Of a stretch of DNA of 33,737 nucleotides, positions 1 to 9,800 are shown piece by piece. Every line of letters starts with the position of its first letter. The first letter of the stretch is position 1. The position numbers and the translations under genes are program-made. The notes below the pieces were generated by a model, which was not told the DNA's origin, ran no database searches, and saw nothing but the letters and a program-made list of their open reading frames with translations. This DNA comes from Ktedonobacteria bacterium (GTDB lineage Bacteria > Chloroflexota > Ktedonobacteria > Ktedonobacterales > JACDGC01), in assembly GCA_027459705.1 (NCBI GenBank), contig DAIDHM010000101.1, forward strand, positions 1 to 33,737, given 5' to 3'.

Positions 1-327
1 CTGTTTCGGGTCGAAGCGATAATGGTGTGCAGCCATGCTGAGGAAGTCGGCGAGTTCGCGTGCGCGGAAAGCGAGATCTTCCTGATCGAACACGCCGTTG
101 GGAAAGCGGCGGAAATAGCGCGGCATGCCCTGTTCCAGAACCTTGCCCCGTGGCGAGAGGATATTGGCGTTTGGAGCGATGGTGTGACCCAGATCTAACA
201 GATCGTATTCGTTGGCGCCAGTGCCATGCAGGAGAACCACCGTGGTGGCCGCCGCCGGAGTTTGGTCAGCGGTCAGTTGTGGCGCGGGTTGAAAAAGGTG
301 GTTGAAACCCAGGTCAGGAATAGACAT
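1..327 (-). CDS. MhqD-like alpha/beta hydrolase (carboxylesterase/phospholipase family), 3' end cut by window
   Basis: The first 109 codons of an alpha/beta hydrolase are visible; the rest lies beyond the left edge. The N-terminal half contains VVLLHGTGANEYDLLDLG (strand, oxyanion loop), then SPRGKVLEQGMPRYFRR and FPNGVFDQEDL. These blocks are typical of the MhqD/YpfH-type esterases of the phospholipase/carboxylesterase family, some of which are linked to quinone or thiol stress. The catalytic GxSxG and the Asp/His would lie downstream and cannot be checked. The start is the ATG at 325-327, preceded on the minus strand by AAAGGAG at a usable distance. There is no signal peptide, so it is probably cytoplasmic. 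It is transcribed away from the amino-acid transporter genes. Family assignment is good; substrate is unknown. Confidence 0.85.
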   Translation of the reverse strand, partial: MSIPDLGFNHLFQPAPQLTADQTPAAATTVVLLHGTGANEYDLLDLGHTIAPNANILSPRGKVLEQGMPRYFRRFPNGVFDQEDLAFRARELADFLSMAAHHYRFDPKQ

Positions 328-437
328 GATAGCAACGAACTCCTTTGGGAGAGTGGGAAAACCGGGAAAGACCTGGCGAGATCATAGCATATCAGAAAGA
401 ACAGAGTGAAGTGGACGGAGTAATTTTGACCCTATTA

Positions 438-459
438 TTTCCTGTAGCCATAGGATATA
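438..459. promoter_or_regulatory. TTTCCTRTAGCCATAGRATATA motif, copy A
   Basis: This 22-bp AT-rich motif lies in the 394-bp divergent spacer 328-721. It matches 20 of 22 positions of a second copy at 14705-14726, and CAATGAG follows both copies after 4-6 nt. Each copy sits upstream of a minus-strand gene (hydrolase here, cyclase there) in the same orientation relative to it, which suggests a regulator site or upstream promoter element. The rest of the spacer holds the plus-strand promoter at 606-634 and no convincing gene. Confidence 0.4.
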
Positions 460-605
460 AAGATCCAATGAGCCATATGAGCAGATTGACAAGGAGTTGA
501 GCTGACACCCGTTTTCGACTTTCCTGTCGGTCCATATTATTGACAAAGCAATATCACAGTTGCCCTACATATTTGCCACATATCGTCAGGTTTTGAGAAT
601 AATTG

Positions 606-634
606 TTGACATGTAACGTATAGCTTAGTATATA
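606..634 (+). promoter_or_regulatory. sigma70-type promoter of the amino-acid ABC transporter operon
   Basis: A consensus -35 TTGACA (606-611) is separated by exactly 17 bp from TATATA (629-634). Transcription would start near 641, giving a leader of about 80 nt before the ATG at 722. Confidence 0.75.
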
Positions 635-721
635 CACCTGTGCGGGCCTTCCGCTGTGGTGTCGTGGTCGGGTCATGCGGCCACGTAAGCGAGGAATCAA
701 TACGTTTCGACGAGGGTAACC

Positions 722-1624
722 ATGCGACGATTTCGGCCCGCCATTTTTATGGTGATACCCCTGGCACTTTCTCTCCTGGCCGCCTGTGGATCATCCAGCC
801 AGGCCGCTGGTGGCTCAACTTCCGCTTGCACTACTAAGATCGATACCTCGAAACTGAATCTCGTGTTGCCAGGGAAACTGACAGTTGCTTCGGATATCAC
901 CTATCCACCGCAAGAATATGTCGACCCAACCACACATAGTTACATAGGTGTCGATATCGACATCGCCAACGAGATCGCCAAACGGCTGTGCCTGACACCC
1001 AATATTCAGAACGTGCAGTTCAACACCATCATCGCTGGTATCACTTCCTCGACCCCAGGCAACCAGTACTACGATATGTCGATCTCAGCCTGGACGATTA
1101 CCCCGGATCGCCAGAAGCAGGTCGACATGATCCCATACTTCCAGGCGGGTGAATCCATTCTGGTGCCTGCAAGTAATCCTAAGAATATCAAGTCAAAGAC
1201 TGATCTGTGCGGTCTTTCGGTCGCGGTCGAGTCTGGGACGACCGAAGAAGGCGAGATCAAGGGCACTGGCGATCCCACCAACCCTGGTTTGAATGAGACG
1301 GGCGGCGCCTGCGCCAATAACAAGGTCAAGTTGCTCTCGTACGATACCGAGGATCAGGCCATTCAGCAATTGTTAACTGGTAGTGTGGATGCCGCCTATC
1401 AGGACTCGCCAGTGAGCGATTATTACAATGGCAAGAACCCGGGTAAGTTCACCACCGTCACCACGGTTGCGGCTTCGCCAGAAGGTATTGTCGTCCGCAA
1501 TGATAACGCTCCCTTCGAAACCGCGGTCAAACAGGTGCTCAGCGATATGCGCGCGGATGGCACCTATGCCGCGATTCTGAAGAAGTGGGGGCAGACGAGT
1601 GGCACCTACCCACCGCTACCGTGA
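722..1624 (+). CDS. amino-acid ABC transporter, extracellular solute-binding lipoprotein
   Basis: This 300-residue periplasmic-binding-fold protein belongs to the SBP_bac_3 (polar amino acid) family. A signal peptide with hydrophobic core and lipobox LLAAC gives a lipidated Cys at about residue 22, so it is tethered outside the membrane. Family blocks are visible: LTVASDITYPPQEYVD, YIGVDIDIANEIAKRL and VAVESGTTEEGEIKG. The C-terminus (ILKKWGQTSG) is the usual end of such proteins. An inserted loop with Cys residues around 163-200 may form a disulfide. A GAGGG ribosome site precedes the ATG. It is the first gene of a three-gene importer and delivers substrate to the permease/ATPase downstream. 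The exact amino acid cannot be told from sequence. Confidence 0.93.
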   Translation: MRRFRPAIFMVIPLALSLLAACGSSSQAAGGSTSACTTKIDTSKLNLVLPGKLTVASDITYPPQEYVDPTTHSYIGVDIDIANEIAKRLCLTPNIQNVQFNTIIAGITSSTPGNQYYDMSISAWTITPDRQKQVDMIPYFQAGESILVPASNPKNIKSKTDLCGLSVAVESGTTEEGEIKGTGDPTNPGLNETGGACANNKVKLLSYDTEDQAIQQLLTGSVDAAYQDSPVSDYYNGKNPGKFTTVTTVAASPEGIVVRNDNAPFETAVKQVLSDMRADGTYAAILKKWGQTSGTYPPLP

Positions 1625-1668
1625 TCTGGTCCGCTTGACGAAAAAGATTGGAAGAGCATAGTCTCATG

Positions 1669-1698
1669 GGGAGGACGTTCAATCCTGAACGTCTTCCC
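1669..1698 (+). terminator. intercistronic hairpin after the solute-binding protein gene
   Basis: Left arm GGGAGGACGTTCA (1669-1681), loop ATCC and right arm TGAACGTCTTCCC (1686-1698) form a 13-bp stem with one G:U pair, followed by TTTCCC. Its place between binding protein and permease fits a partial terminator or 3'-end stabiliser that raises binding-protein levels over permease. Confidence 0.6.
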
Positions 1699-1781
1699 TT
1701 TCCCTATGGGTGATGACGATCGGGGTGTCAACCACATCAAAATGGGAAGATCACTGGATACTTCGCAATGAGGAGAGCATC

Positions 1782-2639
1782 ATGCACGTTGCTGGATTGA
1801 CTGTCATCGCTGCGGCTGGCAGTGGATTTGATTGGGGCGAGGTCGGGAAGTATCTCTTCGACCGAGATATCCTCCAGGGGGCGTTGATCACGGTGGTCAT
1901 GGCAGTCTTATCCCAATTCACCGGGACGCTGATCGGACTCCTTCTGTATCTCATGCGACGCTCGAATTTTCTGCCAATACGTTGGTTTGCCGAACTATAT
2001 ATCTGGTTTTTTCGAGGCACTCCCTTGCTCGTGCAGCTTGAATTGCTTTTCCTGTCATTTTCAGAATTTCATCTCGTACGTCCTATCCGACAGATCGATT
2101 TCTTCCCGTCCCTGGGGTTCGACCGCATCGTGCTGGAAGCAGTGCTCCCTGCCCTCATTGCCTTCTCGTTGAATGAAGGCGCATATATGGCGGAGATCGT
2201 GCGTGCGGGCATCGATAGCATTGACGTGGGGCAAATGGAAGCTGCGAAATCACTGGGCATGACGTATGGACTCGCTATGCGGCGGATTATTCTTCCCCAG
2301 GCCGCAAGAGTCATCATTCCACCATTAGGCAATGAATTCAATAATATGCTGAAGAATATCTCGTTAGCCAGCGTGATCGGTCTCTATGAACTCTTACGCG
2401 TCGCGGAAGCGTATGGATTTACGGATTTCAAACCGGTCGAGGTAGTCATTACTGCGTCGATATGGTATCTCGCGATGACTACTGTGTGGGGATTTATCCA
2501 AAGCTACATGGAGCGTCGACTCAATGCGTCGAACACCCCGATCCAACCGCCCTCGCTCATGCAGCGCATGTTTAGTGGCTGGAGACCCAAACCGGTCAAT
2601 ACGACCGCTGAAGCGATCGCGGAGATTGGCCAACATTGA
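1782..2639 (+). CDS. amino-acid ABC transporter permease (HisM/GlnP family)
   Basis: This integral membrane permease has several TM helices. The polar-amino-acid permease signature WFFRGTPLLVQLELLF is near the middle. The cytoplasmic EAA loop that contacts the ATPase is EAAKSLGMTYGLAMRRIILP, followed by QAARVIIPPLGNEFNNMLKN. I chose the ATG at 1782 because AGGAGAG ends 4-5 nt upstream and the protein then begins just before its first membrane region; this gives 285 residues. An in-frame GTG at 1710 would add 24 residues of poor quality and lies right after the upstream hairpin. It acts with the lipoprotein before it and the ATPase after it. Confidence 0.92.
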   Translation: MHVAGLTVIAAAGSGFDWGEVGKYLFDRDILQGALITVVMAVLSQFTGTLIGLLLYLMRRSNFLPIRWFAELYIWFFRGTPLLVQLELLFLSFSEFHLVRPIRQIDFFPSLGFDRIVLEAVLPALIAFSLNEGAYMAEIVRAGIDSIDVGQMEAAKSLGMTYGLAMRRIILPQAARVIIPPLGNEFNNMLKNISLASVIGLYELLRVAEAYGFTDFKPVEVVITASIWYLAMTTVWGFIQSYMERRLNASNTPIQPPSLMQRMFSGWRPKPVNTTAEAIAEIGQH

Positions 2640-2746
2640 GATACGGGGAGCCACGTCGCCGATGGTACCAGGCGTACTGGCGGTGCGATGGCGCAACACC
2701 TACCATCATGCATGACATTGCAGACTGGCATTGAGGGGAGTACATC

Positions 2747-3532
2747 ATGACCGAGCAACAAGGTACAGCGCGCCCTATCGTGGAAGCAACCGATGTGCAT
2801 AAATGGTTTCAACGTAATGAAGTCTTGCGAGGCGTCTCTCTGCAAGTGCAGCGGGGTGAGGTCGTCGTCATCATCGGACCCAGTGGCTCTGGCAAAACGA
2901 CCTTTCTGCGTTGCCTCAATCATCTGGAGAAGATTCAGTCTGGCAGCATTCTGATCGATGGCGAATCGATCGGGTACCGCACGGTTGATGGCCGTCTGAA
3001 AGAAGACAATGAGGCCAGTATTGCCAAAATTCGCGCTGAGATCGGGATGGTCTTTCAGCGTTTCAATCTTTTCCCGCATATGACCGCAATGCAGAATGTG
3101 ATGGAAGCGCCGATTCATGTGCGTGGCGTAGAAAAGGATGAGGCGGAGGCGCGCGCGCGCGACCTGCTGGCCAAGGTAGGTCTGGGGCATAAGCTGGAGA
3201 GTTTTCCCGCACAACTCTCGGGTGGGCAACAGCAGCGTGTGGCGATTGCGCGTGCATTGGCGATGCACCCGAAGCTCATGCTCTTCGATGAGGCGACTTC
3301 GGCGCTGGATCCTGAATTGGTCGGCGAGGTGCTGAAGGTGATGCAGCAATTGGCAGAAGAGGGCATGACGATGGTCGTGGTGACACACGAGATGGGTTTT
3401 GCGCGGAATGTCGCCCATCGGGCGGTTTTTATGGATGGCGGAGTCATCGTCGAGGAAGGGCCGCCAGCCGAAGTCTTCGAACATCCCCAGCATGAACGGA
3501 CGAAGACGTTCCTGGGTATGGTTCAGCATTGA
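2747..3532 (+). CDS. glnQ: amino-acid ABC transporter ATP-binding protein (GlnQ family)
   Basis: This 261-residue ABC ATPase powers the importer. Walker A is GPSGSGKTT (about residues 44-52), the Q-loop is in [14 protein letters not shown], the signature LSGGQQQR is near 157, Walker [10 protein letters not shown] near 177, and the switch His is in [10 protein letters not shown]. The [17 protein letters not shown] block is typical of GlnQ/HisP. A strong AGGGGAG ribosome site (2734-2740) precedes the ATG. It closes the operon, and its stop lies 2 bp from the stop of the convergent gene, so no separate terminator fits between them. The symbol denotes family; glutamine specificity is not shown. 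Confidence 0.93.
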   Translation: MTEQQGTARPIVEATDVHKWFQRNEVLRGVSLQVQRGEVVVIIGPSGSGKTTFLRCLNHLEKIQSGSILIDGESIGYRTVDGRLKEDNEASIAKIRAEIGMVFQRFNLFPHMTAMQNVMEAPIHVRGVEKDEAEARARDLLAKVGLGHKLESFPAQLSGGQQQRVAIARALAMHPKLMLFDEATSALDPELVGEVLKVMQQLAEEGMTMVVVTHEMGFARNVAHRAVFMDGGVIVEEGPPAEVFEHPQHERTKTFLGMVQH

Positions 3533-3534
3533 AC

Positions 3535-4869
3535 TCAGCGTGTGGGGATGCTGTGCAGATGCTTCTTGAAGACCAGAAAACTCAGGAAGAATGATCCGAA
3601 GATGACCTGTGTGCCCATCCCGAGCAGTGTTGTCGCCAGGATCGCCGGGCGTACTTCATTCAGTGGTCCGAGGTGATTGGCAATCCATTTGATGAAAATT
3701 GCGCCATCGACGACGAACCCTATCAAGAAGATGCATGTGCCCAGGATGAGGCCGCGCTCGAGGGTGAAGCGGCGACTGAGCCATTGCAGCAGGCTATCGC
3801 GCTCGCCGTCGAGCTCTTCCGTCAGCGAGAAGAAGCGCGCGAAAAGACCCAGGCCAATGATCTGCATGCCGATCAGCGCGATGACGGATGCGAGGATCAT
3901 CGCATGCACATCCCAGGCATGCCCGAAGAGCGGGAGTGGTCCAGGGGTAAGTGCGATCATCACGATCAACCCCAGGAGCACCATGACCAGGCCTGGAATG
4001 AGGAAGAGATGCGTTGGCGAGTAGAGCAACATGAAGCGCAGGTGGCGCCAACCATCGCGGAATGTGTTGAGCTTCGTCTCGCCGATGCGTGGATGATACG
4101 AGATGGGCACCTCAGTCGTCCTTAAGCCAGCTTTGGCGGCATTGATGACCATCTCGCTGGCAAACTCCATTCCCCCGGTGCGCATGCGCAGGCGTCGATA
4201 GGCGTCGCGCGTGAAGGCCCGCATGCCACAATGCGCGTCGCGCAGTCCTGTCTGGAAGAAGAGATTGAGTAACCCTGAGAGCAACGGATTGCCAATATAG
4301 CGGTGCGAGAAGGTCATCGCGTCGCGCGTCATGCCGCCCATGAAGCGATTGCCATTGACGAAATCGTAGCCTTCGCGTAGTTTTTCTATGAAGCGATCGA
4401 TCTCCGCGAAATCATAGGTATTATCAGCATCAGCCATGACCAGGTACGTTCCACGCGCGGCTTCGAATCCTTTGAGGTAGGCATTGCCATAACCACGCAC
4501 AGCTTGCGTGACAACGCGCGCGCCGTGAACGCAAGCGATCTCCGCCGAGCGATCGGTGGAGGCATTGTCCACGACGACAATCTCGGCACTCAAGCGCAAT
4601 CGTTGGATAACGCTATGCAGCGCATCGATACAACCGCCGATGGCGGCCTCTTCATTCAGGCAGGGCAGAACGAACGATATTTCGGGGGTGTGGCAAGGGT
4701 CTTCCAAACTATGCGGATAATCCGCGGCTTGATTCTCCTGGGGTGGAGTCGGAAGGTCGAGTGACTGATCTGACGGGCCAGGCTGTGGGGCAATCATCAA
4801 CGTTTTCCGTGATCCCGTTTTGATATGTGGAGCATGGGCACTGGACTGACGTTTTCCATGGTGTGTCAT
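3535..4869 (-). CDS. family 2 glycosyltransferase, polyprenyl-phosphate sugar synthase (DPM1/DPG-like) with C-terminal TM domain
   Basis: The 444-residue protein starts with about 60 residues of polar linker. A GT-A catalytic domain follows: EISFVLPCLNEEAAIGGCID at about residue 63, VVDNASTDRS, then the acceptor/metal motif MADADNTYDF near 145. The block GNRFMGGMTRDAMTFSHRYI and the GMRAFTRDAYRRL region are typical of enzymes moving a hexose from a nucleotide sugar to polyprenyl phosphate. Four predicted TM helices occupy roughly residues 285-440. The ATG at 4867-4869 follows GGTGAG; M25 is an alternative start. A near-perfect promoter lies 63 nt upstream. The divergent GT-C gene is a plausible consumer of its lipid-linked sugar. 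Confidence 0.88.
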   Translation of the reverse strand: MTHHGKRQSSAHAPHIKTGSRKTLMIAPQPGPSDQSLDLPTPPQENQAADYPHSLEDPCHTPEISFVLPCLNEEAAIGGCIDALHSVIQRLRLSAEIVVVDNASTDRSAEIACVHGARVVTQAVRGYGNAYLKGFEAARGTYLVMADADNTYDFAEIDRFIEKLREGYDFVNGNRFMGGMTRDAMTFSHRYIGNPLLSGLLNLFFQTGLRDAHCGMRAFTRDAYRRLRMRTGGMEFASEMVINAAKAGLRTTEVPISYHPRIGETKLNTFRDGWRHLRFMLLYSPTHLFLIPGLVMVLLGLIVMIALTPGPLPLFGHAWDVHAMILASVIALIGMQIIGLGLFARFFSLTEELDGERDSLLQWLSRRFTLERGLILGTCIFLIGFVVDGAIFIKWIANHLGPLNEVRPAILATTLLGMGTQVIFGSFFLSFLVFKKHLHSIPTR

Positions 4870-4931
4870 CGTATCTCACCGCATGGTGCTCACATGCTCA
4901 CTCTGTATCCGATGCACCTGACATCTCTGCA

Positions 4932-4960
4932 ATTGTAATGTGGGAAAGTTCTATTGTCAA
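4932..4960 (-). promoter_or_regulatory. sigma70-type promoter of the GT2 gene
   Basis: On the minus strand TTGACA (4960-4955), a 17-bp spacer and TACAAT (4937-4932) form a near-consensus promoter. The start would be near 4925, giving a leader of about 55 nt to the GT2 ATG. Confidence 0.75.
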
Positions 4961-5153
4961 TGTACCCGCGATCGCCTGATGAACGCTCGAATTGTCTGCA
5001 TGTGTCTGCGACCATGTTGCTCTGCGGCTTTGTGGCGTCCCGGGTATCTTGCATATCGGTGCTCCATCGGTTGTCTGACCATGTATAGTGGAGAATGAGG
5101 ATATTGAGGAACGAGATGCGAGATGTATAAAGTCTTTGCGCGTTCCACCAAGG

Positions 5154-6725
5154 ATGGCGAGTGTGCGAACGAGCGTTCCACAAATACCACCAGCAGATCC
5201 ACCGACATTACCGCTCATTCAGCCCGTCGTAGGGTCGGACGACCTCAAGATGCCTGGTAGTTTTCACAGCGCGTCTGATCGCGACGGGTGGAAACCGAGC
5301 GATATGACTCCGCAAAAACGAATAGGTACGAGTGGTCACTGCTCTTCTACGCAATCCGTTGGACCAGACCAAGCCACACGATTGAGTACTGCTGTGGTTG
5401 ATCACCCGACAACCGTAACAACAAAAAAAATCATTTTGCAAACGGCTGGAATCTGGGCGGCGACGCGCGTTGGCTATGTCGTGGTTACTTTCTTTACGGT
5501 GACCATGGTTGCTAACCTCCCTTCAGGTCATCAGAATGGCTGGCCAGGCGCGGCGATGCTCAATGCCTGGAAGCAGTGGGATGCTGGCCGTTACTTGAGC
5601 ATTATCCAGCATGGGTATGCGGATCCCAATAATACCGCTTTCTTCCCCCTGTATCCGCTGTTGTCCAGTGGTGTGGCGCATCTCTTAGGACAGAATAATG
5701 CATTACTTGCCGCGCTGTTCGTCGCGAACGTGGCGGCATTGGTGGCGATGATCGGCATCGCGCTCCTCGCTCAGTGTGAATTTGGTCTGCAGGATTCCGG
5801 GCAACGGGCATTGATGGCGTTACTCGCTTATCCATTGTCTTTTTTTCTGGTCGCCCCATATTCGGAAAGTCTCTTTCTGGCGACATCGGTCTTCGCGTGT
5901 TATTACGCTCGACGTGGCGCATGGGGGCGAACGGCGCTCTGCGCGCTACTGGCTGGTTTGACGCGACCGACGGGAGTTGTATTGATTCCCACGCTCTTTT
6001 GGGAATTCGGGCGACAGCAGGGCTGGTGGTGGCGCATTGGTGATCTTACATCTAGATGGTATCGGAACGGCGCTGGCGTGCCAGTTGGTCAGCCACCAGT
6101 TCAGCATGTCCAGTCACCTGGTGGTCCATATTCGTCCGCCATGCGCCGTCTTTTTGTGCTCTCACGCATGGCCCTGGTCGTTGTCGCCGTCCCGGCGTCC
6201 ATCGGAAGCTATGCGGCATATTTGGGCGTCACAAAGGGCGATCCCTTATTATTTCTCCATGTTGAGTACTCGCATTGGCAACGCGGCAACCTCAGCCCCA
6301 TCCAGGTAATGGATGCTGTGGTGCGGCAAATACTTGCTCCCAGCTATGTGGATCATGGCCAGGTGGTCACAGTCGTTGGATCCTATTGGCGCGGATTGCA
6401 GGCGCTCGATTTTGGCATGTGCGCATTGATCTTGTTCGCGACATTCTTGATGGTCTGTACGAGACCTGGAGGCCGACGATTCCCCGGCATGTATGTCATC
6501 TATACATCAGGCATCTGCCTGTTGACGTTCGCAGCCGCCGTGCCATCCCGACCGGATGTTTTCTCTTCGATTGCCCGCTATCTGCTGGCAGCGTTTCCGA
6601 TTTACCTCTACGTCAGCCAGGTGACGCGGCGTCGGCCATGGTTACAAACGCTCTTGCTGGATACTGGATTTGTCTTGTTAGGCGTCTTTACGGCATTCTG
6701 GCTGACTGGACATTGGGTGGAATGA
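5154..6725 (+). CDS. PIG-V-like GT-C mannosyltransferase, multi-pass membrane protein
   Basis: A polar low-complexity N-terminus of about 90 residues precedes a hydrophobic protein with about eight or more TM segments, beginning at IILQTAGIWAATRVGYVVV. The family landmark is WDAGRYLSIIQHGYADP followed by NTAFFPLYPLL, the luminal/extracytoplasmic acceptor-site loop of bacterial PIG-V (COG5542-like) proteins. These use polyprenyl-phosphate mannose on the outer membrane face. A Q-R-G-N-L-S-P-I loop and a final C-terminal TM pair follow. The start is uncertain. A GTG at 5088 is in frame but overlaps a TATAGT -10-like box; the ATG at 5154 or 5304 lacks a clear Shine-Dalgarno. It is divergent from the GT2 gene, suggesting a shared surface glycosylation pathway. 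Confidence 0.8.
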   Translation: MASVRTSVPQIPPADPPTLPLIQPVVGSDDLKMPGSFHSASDRDGWKPSDMTPQKRIGTSGHCSSTQSVGPDQATRLSTAVVDHPTTVTTKKIILQTAGIWAATRVGYVVVTFFTVTMVANLPSGHQNGWPGAAMLNAWKQWDAGRYLSIIQHGYADPNNTAFFPLYPLLSSGVAHLLGQNNALLAALFVANVAALVAMIGIALLAQCEFGLQDSGQRALMALLAYPLSFFLVAPYSESLFLATSVFACYYARRGAWGRTALCALLAGLTRPTGVVLIPTLFWEFGRQQGWWWRIGDLTSRWYRNGAGVPVGQPPVQHVQSPGGPYSSAMRRLFVLSRMALVVVAVPASIGSYAAYLGVTKGDPLLFLHVEYSHWQRGNLSPIQVMDAVVRQILAPSYVDHGQVVTVVGSYWRGLQALDFGMCALILFATFLMVCTRPGGRRFPGMYVIYTSGICLLTFAAAVPSRPDVFSSIARYLLAAFPIYLYVSQVTRRRPWLQTLLLDTGFVLLGVFTAFWLTGHWVE

Positions 6726-6742
6726 GCGATGCACAAATCCAC

Positions 6743-6776
6743 CCGTAATGGTGTGGCTATATCCATACCACTACGG
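6743..6776. terminator. hairpin between convergent genes
   Basis: A 14-bp stem (CCGTAATGGTGTGG / CCATACCACTACGG, loop CTATAT) with one mismatch and one G:U lies in the 85-bp gap between convergent genes. Neither side has a strong T-run, so bidirectional termination is inferred from position and stem strength. Confidence 0.45.
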
Positions 6777-6810
6777 TCACCAACACCCTTTGGTAATCAA
6801 TATTCCGTGT

Positions 6811-9800
6811 CTATGGAGCGATGGTCTCCTTGATAACGACTGGTCCTGCACCCGCTGGTTGTGTTGTGATGGTCACAGTAAAATCAGTAGAAGTTGTCAC
6901 GAACGTGCAGAGATTCACCAGGGGGGTCAAGGTCACGGTCATGGTGCCACCAGCAGGCACGATCCCTGTGGTTTGACCGGCAGGTACGGAGGCCCACACT
7001 ATCCCGGTTGGCAGTAGCGTGGATGGATCAATTGCCAGTGTCCAGCTGACCGCCACAGTGCTTTTTGAATTATCAAACTGAATGGCGATGGGATTCAACG
7101 TGGTAGGATTCGGTGCAACAGGACAGGTTTGCGTAAGCGGGTTTGCTGTGATGGCTAACGCATTGACTGGTGGGGGATTGATCGTATAGGCGATAATGCT
7201 CGGTGCCGCGGTTGGCTGTGGATTGGGTGCATTGGTGGCAGCAGGCGTTGCGATGACATTAATGGTGTAGGTCTGCGCTGGTGCGGCTCCGGCACTGAAC
7301 AAGGCCTGGCAGATGGTGGGTGCGGGAGTCACCGTAATCGATCCATGTTGTCCGGCGGCGATTGTACCGGTTCCAAGGTTCAGCGATGCCCAGGGTTGCG
7401 CGCCAGTCGTGGTTGCGAAGGTGCCAATGACCGTCGCAGTCCACTGAATGTTGATGCTACTCGCGCTGTTATCAAGTACGAACGCACTTGGGGCGAGCGC
7501 GCCGTAGGCTGGAGAGCAAGTCACGGCATAGGCGGCGGGTGTCGCAACCAACTGCATGGTAGGCGGTTGTATGCTGTCTGAAAGTGTATAAGGAGTATTT
7601 GTTGACAGTCCAGATATGACGAGCGGCGCGTTGAATGTAAGATTTTGCGGTGTACCCGCCATATTTACAAGTGCTGAACAGAGTGTTGGGGCTGGTTGGA
7701 GCATAATCTGTTCCGTGCCATGCGCCGGTATCGTCCCCTGGGCTGGTGCTGCGACTGCCCACAAATGAGCGGTGTTTGGCGCGAGTTGTTGAATGGTGAT
7801 ATTCCAATTCACTGGGACGGTGCTCCGCGAATTGTCTAAGGTGATAGCTAGCGATGCCAGCGGACTGAGGTTGGCATCACATACCTGGGTATACGTAGTG
7901 TGGGCGATCGCGAACGCTAAAACTGGTATGGGTGTTGGTATTGGCGTATGGGTCGGTTGTGGCGGCGGCCTGAGTGTTGGTGTTGGCGCAGGTCGCGGCG
8001 TAGGTAAGATCACCGGTAGAGCGGTAGGGGGAGTGGTTGGTTGAGGGACGTCCACAAAGGGTGGCGGCGTTGCTGGATGGTCCGATCCCACCGTGAGGGT
8101 TGGTTGCAGTTGACTTATCCTTTGTTGGGAAGCTGAACCCCATATTCCAAGTGGAAGCTTGGTCAATGCCATCGTGGCTCGACAGAGCACGATCAACATC
8201 GCGAGCGCAACAACTGCCACAATCCCGGCACGTTGACGATTGATACCATATCGCTCGTGTCCGGTTGATGGAGATGTTCGTGTTCGGGAGATCTCGCGCA
8301 GTTTTGCGGCAGCGAGCGGTGGTGCAGCCGGATGTGATAATTGGCGTAGCGTCTGCGCGGTCTGGCCATAACAATCAATCACAGTCACGGCTATCTGGCG
8401 CACTGCGCTTGCTGAGGTCGATGATAGGGGTATGTGCTGATTGGGATCGTCCAGCCGAGATGGGTCGAAGGTTGCCTCATGCCAGTCGATCAGGTATTGG
8501 TGCTGATGCCGAACTTCGCTATCCGGTATGTCTTGAGCGCCGTCTATAAGCACGTTGTTCGATACCCGGAAACCAGCAATGGTTCCTGATGGTGATCTAT
8601 TGGCCTGCACGCTATCGTTACGCGACTGATGCACAGTCCGCCAGTAATAATCATAAGGCGCATAGGAAGGTTTTAGCAGTGTGGTTCGCCAAATATCTCG
8701 ATCAGGTCCGGGGTTGTGTTGCACTGCTGTGCCACGATGAGATGGCATATTGCCTTCCGTCGCATTGGCACCCTGCAATGTCAACAGAATTTCAGGTTTC
8801 AGCGCAGGTGTGAGCGGTTGAAAGTGTGTATGATCTGGGATGATATAAAAAGCTACCACCATATCACCAAGTATGTCTATCGTAGCAGGAACTGCCATGT
8901 AATCAATGTTCGTACCTGGCACCAGCAATTGGATGCGCATTAGCGGCTGGATAAGCGGCTGCAAGGTGGCGACGATCTGATGCAATCGTGAGGAATCGGT
9001 CGCAATGGTACATTCGCGCAACAGAGCGGATATGATGGGGGTGTGTGCATCAGCGGTATGTGTGGTATTCGATTGGCCGTTCGTCATTGAGTTGGCGGCT
9101 AAGCTGGCATGCTGGATATCCGAGATAGGATAACATAACACCATATTACTGCCAGGATGCTTGGAGATGAGATCGTTCCATAGTTCATGATTTGCTATGA
9201 TGTGCTCAAGGTGGAAGGACGAAAGCGGGTTCGTCATTTCCGGCATCGTTCGCATTGGCGTATTTGCTGAACCTGATTGCTGATCGATGCATTCCGGCGA
9301 TCCTGAGCTACCCCGCGAGTTGGTGGATAGCGGATGTTCCACGTCTGATGGGTGGTCCGCACCAGGCCCATATCCGTCTGATGGAGCGTCACTCTTCTGT
9401 TGTGGGTTGGGTGTTGATGTTGAGTTTGCCGCGTACTGATCCCCGGTTGGAGGAGGTGGCTGCGCAGTATATAACGCAAGTCCGCTGACATTGGGCTTTC
9501 CAGACGGACTGAGAAACGGAATGAGAGGCATGGCATTGGTATGGCTATCCGGGAGTTCGAGCACCCTGGTCATGGGAAGTTGGCTGTGCATGATCGCATA
9601 GGAGATGCTAAAATCTTCAAGTGCATCAATGAAGGTGCGGCGGAACTCGACGCGAAAATTGGCGAACGCAGCATGTGCTTCCTGGAGTAGCTGGGTTGGG
9701 ACGGGGCCATCACCGTAGGTAATATGCACATCATCGAGATCCAGATGGTCAAACAATAGACCTACCAACCAATGGCCACCTCGAGTCATGCAACGAGGTC

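Noticed and set aside
2504-3529. Long minus-strand open frame (341 codons) across permease end and ATPase gene
   Set aside because: It is antisense to two well-conserved transporter genes, has no family features and is explained by their codon bias.
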